64,000 bases of DNA from Nephrocerus scutellatus (lineage: Eukaryota > Arthropoda > Insecta > Diptera > Pipunculidae): assembly GCA_947095585.1 (NCBI GenBank), contig OX352764.1, positions 3,333,001-3,397,000 on the forward strand, written 5' to 3'. The notes beneath the pieces are model-generated. The model was given only the letters and a program-made list of their open reading frames with translations. It was not told the DNA's origin and searched no databases. The position numbers and the translations under genes were made by a program. Positions 57,400 to 64,000 of the stretch are shown one piece after another (the stretch's first letter is position 1; each line of letters begins with the position of its first letter).

Positions 57400-57908
57400 C
57401 TTGGTTCTAAGCCTCATTAAGGTTCACGCACCTACAGAGGATTCCCCAAATGATGAAAAGGAAGTATTCTTTGAATCAGTCGAACGTGAACTCCATGACT
57501 GCCTACATAAATATGTAGGGAGCCAGTATTCAGGCAGTACATTGGCACCCATAGATTACACGAGAGCACTGTTGAGTAATGACATTGGAGAACGAGTCAT
57601 AGCAATAATTTGGTCGTTGCGAGTACAAAGTTTGCGCGTAAAAATATCCACAAAGCCACCAGGGTATCTCCTGATGGGGCTACTCGCAACCAGATAGACC
57701 ACGTGCTGATAGACCGCTGCCACATCATTACCAATAGTAAGGTCTCGAGATCAGATGGTTTCCTATCTGGAGGTCTCGCAATATACCAAACAAATTTATG
57801 AAGTAATAGTGCAGGTATGGAAAGATGAAGCTATGCCTGAAGGCTGGAGAGGAGGAATCCTGTGCCCCATACATAACATACATACAAATATGATGATGAT
57901 AATGTAAT
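57400..57908 (+). pseudogene. RTE-type non-LTR, internally deleted, with GATGAT tail
   Basis: Endonuclease part: LIKVHAPTEDSPNDEKEVFF (about 57415-57475), NIHKATRVSPDGATRNQIDH (about 57640-57700) and VLIDRCH. It then jumps to an RT-start piece, VIVQVWKDEAMPEGWRGGIL (about 57804-57860), and CPIH. About 15 bp later comes the RTE 3' tail tatgatgatgataatg. The linker, most of RT and the C-terminus are missing. It closely parallels 46045-46390 at nucleotide level. Confidence 0.85.
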
Positions 57909-57909
57909 A

Positions 57910-59820
57910 CAGAAAATGTGTCATTGAACCGTATAAACACTATAATTGCAATACATACCAAAAAACTTACCTCTCCTCCATCAAACTTACATAATCCTAA
58001 GAGTGACTCAATAAATTATCAAATGCGAAATTCGGAAACTAAGTATAGATATCGAGTGAGGAACTTGAAATTTAGTACTCCCTCTAGATGTTTGTTAGAA
58101 GTGCTTTGTACACTGTCCTCTTGTACCTATCGATGACACCGATAATACGAAACAAGAAATCGATCCCATCAAGCGCCGACCGTTGCGTGAAGTGTTTAAG
58201 TCCACTGACTGTTTTCTTTGGTACAAGAGGTATTCCATCCAATTTTGATGAGGGTAATACACACTTCTGTGACAAAGTGGTAGGCACTTGTTCGCACTTA
58301 ACACATTCGAGGTGTGAAGTGTGGTGTCAAGTTATTATGATCGATGCAAAAGCAACAACAATTTCGCAATCTCTATGCAAATGAATGAAATGCTATCTAT
58401 GAAAGATATTTTCAATTCCAGGAAAAGAAGTTGCCCCGTTGACCGATAGATTACAATCAAAATGTTAATCGAATAAGGGATGACAGATCGATTTTAGGAA
58501 GAGAGAATCCTATAGGCGGCATTTTCTTCATCCTCAACATAATTTCTTTTCCTGAATCTAGTTCAGCAGATATAAGAAGATCAAAAGATACAAAACCATA
58601 AGGTCCTGCTGTACTTCTGCTCATCGGAATGATGTTTGAGTACCTAGATTAAGTTATCTTTGTGTCTTTTAATGTCAAACATCTGGAGGACGCCTTCTGT
58701 CTCTCCTTTTTCGGGTCAGTTGTTCTCCACTTTTCACAACCTCATCCACTTATGGCTTGATTCAGTTCAGATAAGTGTAATAAGTGAGTGTTTCCAAATC
58801 TTTCGTCTCATTACAGCCATTATCATGAGCGTGTTAATTGAATTTGCATTCAAGGATACCACATAAATATCCTTACGCGCACTTAAAATTTGTCACGCAA
58901 CTTGAATTCCATTAAAATTGGCTGCGCCACGTGGTTTCATTCGCAATTACTCGACCGTTCATATGCAAATATAGGAAGTCCTTGATGGCATTTGCTGTAT
59001 ATACGTATGCAGTTACTTAAATTGCAGAATAACTTTTCACATTGCATTTAATTTAAGGGCAATTTATCACTTTTTTGTCGCAGAGGGAAGGAAAACTGAA
59101 ATGCATCCTGCATTGTCTCGGGGGTTATTGTGCGAAAATTTGCATTATTCGCAAAAAATACGAATTTGAATGACAATTTTGTGTCCTTTTTGTGTAGATA
59201 TGAATTCTGCACAGTTATCAAGAGGGTAGTTTAGTGCCGCTCGCTCGTTAGCGCAACATTTAATGATGTAATTAAATTTTATTTGCCTGTCAGAGATGAA
59301 ACTGGAAATTTGCATAGAAATTCATTAAGGACGATGCAAAAAAAATACCAATTTCCATTAATTTGATAAAAATTATTTCTGACTATGGGTCGTTAGGATT
59401 AATAGTTGATGTCCTTTTTGATTTCTACGATTTTTATGATATTTGTATATGAATTCCATTCGTTTCGATTATGACTTTATTAGTCCGTTCATTGCAAAGG
59501 ACAATTACGTGCTGGGTGCTCTTATTTGACTTTCATGAGCACACCTTGGGAAGCTTGTTGGCACCGTTCCCGAGAATTATGTTGTGAAAAATATTTTGTC
59601 TCTAGTCAGGTATCAAAATGATATGTTTTGCTAGCCAGGTATAAAAAGGATATGTTTCGTTAACCAGGTATCCATAGATATTAAAATGTCCTTAACATTA
59701 AAAGGTATTTTTTAGTGTTCATTTCATTCATTTGAGGAACCGGTGTGAAATTATTTTTTATAGAACAGTTGGAAAATGAATACGTGAACACAACAACAGC
59801 CATATAACAGATAACAAAAA
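57910..59820. other. Unassigned DNA
   Basis: The minus-strand frame 58084-58287 and the plus frame 58088-58384 overlap; neither shows a domain. A strong minus-strand donor (GGAGAG|GTAAGT) at about 57968-57973 follows an ATG only 11 bp upstream, too little to call. Confidence 0.4.
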
Positions 59821-59823
59821 GTA

Positions 59824-60956
59824 AAGGGTTATCCATTTTGCGGTTTCAATAGTAAACGTAAATAAAACACATATAAAATATTTTTTATCATGATATTTCT
59901 TTTCTATTATAAAGTTTGAACGTTGACATTATGTATGAAACACTACATCATTTAAATGACCACCACGCGAATTTTTGCAAGCATCAATTCTTTTGAGGTA
60001 ATTTTTGACCACTTTTTGACACATATTGGGCGGTATCTCAGCCATAACTTGACGAATATTGGTTTTTAAGTGCTCAAGAGTTAAAGGTTTATCTGCATAA
60101 ACACGGTCTTTCGCGTAGCCCCACAAAAAGAAGTCAAGCGGTGTCAAATCGCATGATCTTGGTGCCCAGTTGATATCGCCACGACGAGAAATTACGCGGC
60201 CAGGAAATGTCTCTTGCAATAAAGCCATATTCGCTCGAGTTGTGTGGCATGTGGCACCGTCTTGTTGAAACCACATATTTTCTAAGTCGTATTCTTCAAT
60301 AGCAGGCAAAAAAAAGTCGGTTAGCATATGACCATAAACCTCCGAATTGACGGTGATGTCGTTTTCGAAGAATTAAGGTCCAATCACACCTCCGGACCAA
60401 AGAGCACACCAAGCAGTGACTTTTTGTGGATGTAATGGCCTCTCTTCAATTACTTGAGGATTCTCAGAACCCCAAATACGACAATTTTGTTTGTTAACAT
60501 ACCCACCGAGTGAGAAATGTGCTTCGTCGCTGAAGAATATTTTGTTCGAAAAATCGCCGTCCACCGCCTGTTGTTCAAGCACCCATTCGACGTATCTACG
60601 ACTTTCACATACAGCAGCGATATTTTCAGTGGTACGAGCGAAACGATGATGCACAGGCCTTACAATATCTGTAACCGATCCAGTCTCTTCTAATTTCTCA
60701 CAATTTTGCCAATTGCTTGCGTAGTTGGACGATTATGTAAACCATAATCTCCTCTTAAAGCACGATATGTGGCTGTGGCAGAATCACCATTTTTGTAGTA
60801 GGTTTTTACAATTTTCAAGCGTTGTGCGATAGTTAAGCGATACATTTTCGTAAATGTCAGACTTTCAACTGAAAAAAAAAATTGTTTTAACAACTTAGTT
60901 TGACAGATGTCGAATTCCAGCCCTATACTTTTGAAACCACGAAATGGATAACCCTT
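59824..60956 (-). mobile_element. DD41D (rosa-class) mariner transposon with TIRs and TA duplications
   Basis: The terminal repeats are AAGGGTTATCCATTTTGCGG from 59824 and AAGGGTTATCCATTTCGTGG read inward from 60956, both followed by TTTCAA. TA duplications lie at 59822-59823 and 60957-60958. The element is 1133 bp. The minus-strand transposase begins MYRLTIAQRLKIVKTYYKNG (HTH, ATG at 60845) and shifts frame between 60690 and 60654. It continues NKIFFSDEAHFSLGGYVNKQ (first D), VTAWCALWSGGVIGP, a nonsense codon at 60375-60373, then MWFQQDGATCHTTRANMALL (second D) and RSCDLTPLDFFLWGYAKDRV (third D), ending FHT-stop at 59929. All three catalytic Asp remain. 41 residues separate the second and third, the spacing that defines the DD41D class. 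One frameshift and one nonsense codon were noted, so this is a young but broken copy. Confidence 0.9.
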
Positions 60957-60989
60957 TAAATGCGAAACAATTTAAGAGAGATCACCAAT

Positions 60990-62885
60990 TATATGTTAAG
61001 CAATATTAATTTAATTGCAGCCATGAAGGAGACCAAAATTCCAAACTCATACTCATTGACGTCCTTTGACGGTTATCACATCCTTTGAAACGACAGATCC
61101 GAAACAGGCGGAGGAATCGTTTTTATTCTTCATCATAATGTATCTTACAAATACATCTACCAGCAGTAACCTTAAGGCAATCAGTATTATCAGGTAATAC
61201 TGAATATTTCGAGGTATTACTTACTAATGCTTACATTTCCCTCCGTAAACAGCAGAGTAAATGGTTACCAACCATTTTTACTGAACCTATTCCAGGGTGA
61301 AAACAAAATTGTGATGGGGGATTTCAATCAATCTCAGGACCTAACAGCAATTTCATTTAATGACCAGCAATACGACAACAGTAAGAAATGTGCATCCCAG
61401 TTTTCAGGACAATTCGTCGTACACCCGCCCGCTCACGAAAAAACCATTCGTTCCATTTTACGCAAACTAAAGGCGTTATCCTACCTTCACCGCCCTAGAG
61501 GTGCAAGACGCCATAAAGAAGACTAAACCTTTATGGATTATATAGCAAAAATTTTCAACCTAACCATGGTATACTTCACCATAGCCAAAGCGTGGAAAAT
61601 TGCCAGGATAGTCCCCGTCTTAAACCTGGCAAACCCGACCATGAAGATTCGTTTTGTAGACTAATTGCGCTGCTTTCTCCGATAGCCAAAATGTTGGAGA
61701 CCCTCCTCCTCCCCAGGCATCATCAACATCTGAATCTTGCCACACACCAACATGGCTTTAGAAAACATCGCAGCACTACAACTGTTTAACGGAGCTGACG
61801 ACTCATATTGAAGACGGCCTAAACTACCGCAGTTATTCCGCAGGAGCGCATATGCAACGAAAATTTAAAATTGGAGACCCACAATAAGGGGTTCTCTCTC
61901 CCTGTCTATTTAATCTATGTGTAACGATGCTCCCCACTTCCCCCACCATCGTTAAAATGATTACTTACGCCGATGACAGCTCTGTTGCTGTCTCGGATGC
62001 AGATATAAACGAGGTTAAAATAGGATAAATTCCAACCTGACAGAGCTATCTGAATTCTTAAAACGGGGAAAACTCCACCTCGCCTCCCATCTGCTATGCT
62101 GTTCACCTATTGGACCAAAGAAGTCGGACTATCACTTGACATTCGCATCAACAACGAAACTATCTCTACAGTTAATAACACCAAAATATTAGGAGTCATA
62201 TTCGATAACCTCCCTACTTTCTGTAGGCAGGCAAAAAAATTGCTGTAAAGGGAGCTGTCATAATAGGGTTCTAAGAGCCCTAGCAGGAACCGCATGGTAA
62301 CTCCTTGTGACGACATACAAAGCTACTTGCCGTTCAATTATTAACTACGCCGCCCCCATCTGGGCGTAATTTTTAAGTAACACACAATAGTCCAATATCC
62401 ATTCCAGACAAAATACAGCCCTTCGCATCGCAACTGGGTGCCAGATCATCCTCACGACGAAACATGCATGCTTTCTACCAGGCAACACAAAAAACTGTTG
62501 TCAGTTCTTTCGTCTTGCTAGTTCAAGACATCACTGTCAGTGAGACCCCCTTCCACGCTGCATACGTTAAGACATCAGGACTTACAGAGACTGCATAAAC
62601 CCAGTCATATCGTTCACCTGGAATCCCACCATTGTCCGAACAGCCTCAAATGGTATACACTATGCACAGTCTCTGCAGCAGTCTCCTCAAGTGAGGTTAA
62701 TAGGGTCCATGGTACACACCCTCCTCTAAATAAATAACAGCAAAAAGTCCCTGCCTTGGAAAACCTGGACAACTCTGGCACAACTCCGGTCTGTTGGGTG
62801 TCAGCTTCATTTGTTCTATTTAGATACTAGATATATTAAGCCGCACTCAGGATAACCTCCCATGCTACGTCGCATATTCAAGCTT
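60990..62885 (+). pseudogene. Jockey-group non-LTR retroelement (endonuclease to C-terminus)
   Basis: Endonuclease: ETKIPNSYSLTSFDGYHIL, then SETGGGIVFILHHN and, in another frame, GENKIVMGDFNQSQDL (catalytic DFN, about 61290-61335). RT: KAWKIARIVPVLKPGKPDHE is split by a frameshift at about 61590-61635. It continues LIALLSPIAKMLETLLLPRH, THQHGFRKHRSTTTV, GFSLPVYLMYV (motif B region), MITYADDSSVAVSDADI (intact YADD, about 61957-62005) and NTKILGVIFDNLPTF. The thumb is INYAAPIWA, then ALRIATGCQIILTTKHA. A C-terminal W-TTLAQLRSVGCQLHLF block lies near 62770-62815. The poly(A) tail is not evident. Frames change repeatedly. Confidence 0.8.
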
Positions 62886-62954
62886 AAACGTCATCGGCAG
62901 TGACGGATCGGAACGGATCAAAACAACCGCGACAAGAACCTGTGCGAATTTTTA

Positions 62955-63262
62955 GGCCATATTCCTGAGAACGGTTTCGTACTCAAAATCGGTAAGTGTG
63001 GTTAGAAGAAAATCGAATTTCATGATCTCAGAATCGACGCTTACGACATTAAACCAAGCACAGATAAGATCACGATGCTCCAGAACATTCCGCCTCTGAC
63101 AGAATTCAAGCAGCTTCAGGCATTTCTGGGAGCAGTCACCTGGTAGGAAAAATTCATTCCTGGTATCAAGAAACATCGCGACCTATTAGATGAGCTTATT
63201 AATAACGATGCCCCATTTGCATGGGCAGCAAAACTTCATGAATCTCGGAGTTCTCATGATAC
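62955..63262 (+). pseudogene. Ty3/gypsy-type LTR retrotransposon pol fragment (RT-RNase H junction)
   Basis: The frame reads NGFVLKIGKCG*KKIEFHDL, RIDAYDIKPSTDKITMLQNI, PPLTEFKQLQAFLGAVTW, a stop, then KFIPGIKKHRDLLDEL and APFAWAAK. The order KC-x-(F/W)-x-x-x-x-x-FLG-x-x-(I/V) ... GI-x-P-x-x-x-K ... FLG-x-x-x-(Y/W)-x-x-KFI-P ... FxW is the end of gypsy reverse transcriptase leading into RNase H. No LTR or other gag-pol domain is seen. It directly follows the jockey-group copy. Confidence 0.75.
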
Positions 63263-63354
63263 AAGAAGGCATTTCGTGAAATGACGGTTGATCAGAGAGA
63301 AGGGTCGGTCGAAGAGAGACAAAATGGTTTGCCTTTTTCTACAACCAGTCAGGA

Positions 63355-63402
63355 ATATTCCAGAAGAATAGGAAAGATGGAAAAGCTTTACGACTACGAC
63401 AT
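63355..63402 (-). pseudogene. CR1-like RT scrap
   Basis: About 45 bp (ccagaagaataggaaagatg followed by gaaaagctt) match 25679-25712, where the minus strand encodes KLFHLSYSSGLF of the CR1-like RT. Isolated remnant. Confidence 0.55.
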
Positions 63403-64000
63403 CGTTTTGAGTAATGAGCTAACGTAGATATCCGGATTTATTAATGTTCACTACATTTACTACAACTCATCAGTTGACAGCTAATTTCCTTATAACTTCG
63501 TGACAAATTTGAACATCTCTGTCATTAGTGGACTAAATAGGAATGACCTTTCCAGGTGAGCCAAAATAATAACCCCAATTTAAATTTCTGCTCCAAAGTA
63601 ATTAATTTCCATCATCCCACAATCTTAATCGACTTGAAATACAAATGACACGGAATTCCTGAATAGGTAGGTCATCAGTGCAATTGTGATTACCGACAAT
63701 GCTGTACTGCACTGCACTGCAGCACTCCAGAACATCAATCAAGTTGCACTCGACGCTCCATCGAATGCTCAGAATGGAATAGAAACAAAGAGCGATTCCC
63801 AAGTGGAAAAGTAATTTAAATAACAACAACGGTAAATTGACGGCAATCGAGCGTTTGTTGCATTGCAGATAAGCGCCCATTCTGCATTTTGAGAGGCGAG
63901 GGTTAAAGGTGAAATTAGAAATTAAGTGATTCAGATGAGAAAAAAGCAAACCACGACAATCGGAGCTCTGCTAGGAGAACAAAGAACAAAGAATCGTGTG
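63403..64000. other. Unassigned DNA at window edge
   Basis: No gene recognised. The minus-strand frame 63602-63949 has no domain and the region has no repeat shared with the rest of the window. Confidence 0.5.

Noticed and set aside
57960..57985. Strong minus-strand donor after ATGGAGGAGAG
   Set aside because: It would be a three-codon first exon. The phase fits exons A and B, but so small an exon cannot be supported without transcripts.

Overview
This window looks like an AT-rich stretch of a dipteran insect genome, most plausibly a tephritid fruit fly. The reasons are the kinds of transposon present (a mariner-type copy of the DD41D or rosa class, a class first described in Ceratitis rosa; RTE, CR1-like and RNase H-bearing non-LTR elements), Drosophila-style start contexts, CAG/CAA-rich coding sequence and abundant short microsatellites. 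The species call is inference. No bacterial gene, rRNA, tRNA or CRISPR array was seen.

Most recognisable coding sequence is decayed transposon. RTE-type non-LTR fragments lie at 2.5-3.3, 13.5-15.3, 15.5, 43.1-44.6, 46.0-47.8, 48.9, 50.2-50.6, 53.3-54.1 and 57.4-57.9 kb. RNase H-bearing (LOA/R1/I-group) fragments lie at 0-0.3, 6.5-7.0, 8.8-10.6, 17.6-18.8, 31.6-32.7, 40.2-41.8 and 49.0-50.2 kb. CR1-like pieces lie at 5.7, 17.1-17.5, 25.0-26.5, 30.5-31.0 and 63.4 kb. A jockey-group copy (61.0-62.9 kb) abuts a Ty3/gypsy pol fragment (62.9-63.3 kb). There are four mariner-type DNA transposons: 18.8-19.7, 24.7-26.9 (split by a CR1-like insertion), 28.9-29.8 and 59.8-61.0 kb. The last two keep both terminal inverted repeats and TA target duplications. 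Every copy is broken by stops, frameshifts or deletions, so none looks autonomous.

The host signal is thin but interesting. Two minus-strand open segments begin at an ATG in good context and end at a strong splice donor: 38909-38692 (donor GTAAGT) and 27748-27534 (donor GTATGT). Both leave the reading frame in the same phase, as expected for alternative first coding exons of one large minus-strand gene whose common exons lie beyond the left edge. The relatively transposon-poor blocks (10.6-13.4, 19.7-21.4, 26.9-28.7, 32.7-34.9, 36.3-40.2, 50.6-53.3, 58.0-59.8 kb) would then be intronic or regulatory DNA.

Other structures worth attention are an 87-nt precursor-miRNA-like hairpin at 12308-12394 and a TATA-Inr core promoter candidate 250 bp downstream of it. 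There is a G/T-strand-asymmetric minisatellite with quadruplex potential at 35.2-36.2 kb and a 9-bp tandem array at 23.2-23.4 kb. An RTE insertion at 13.5-15.3 kb has the layout expected from twin priming, and an RTE 3' end at 2.6-3.3 kb has become a tandem, partly palindromic array.
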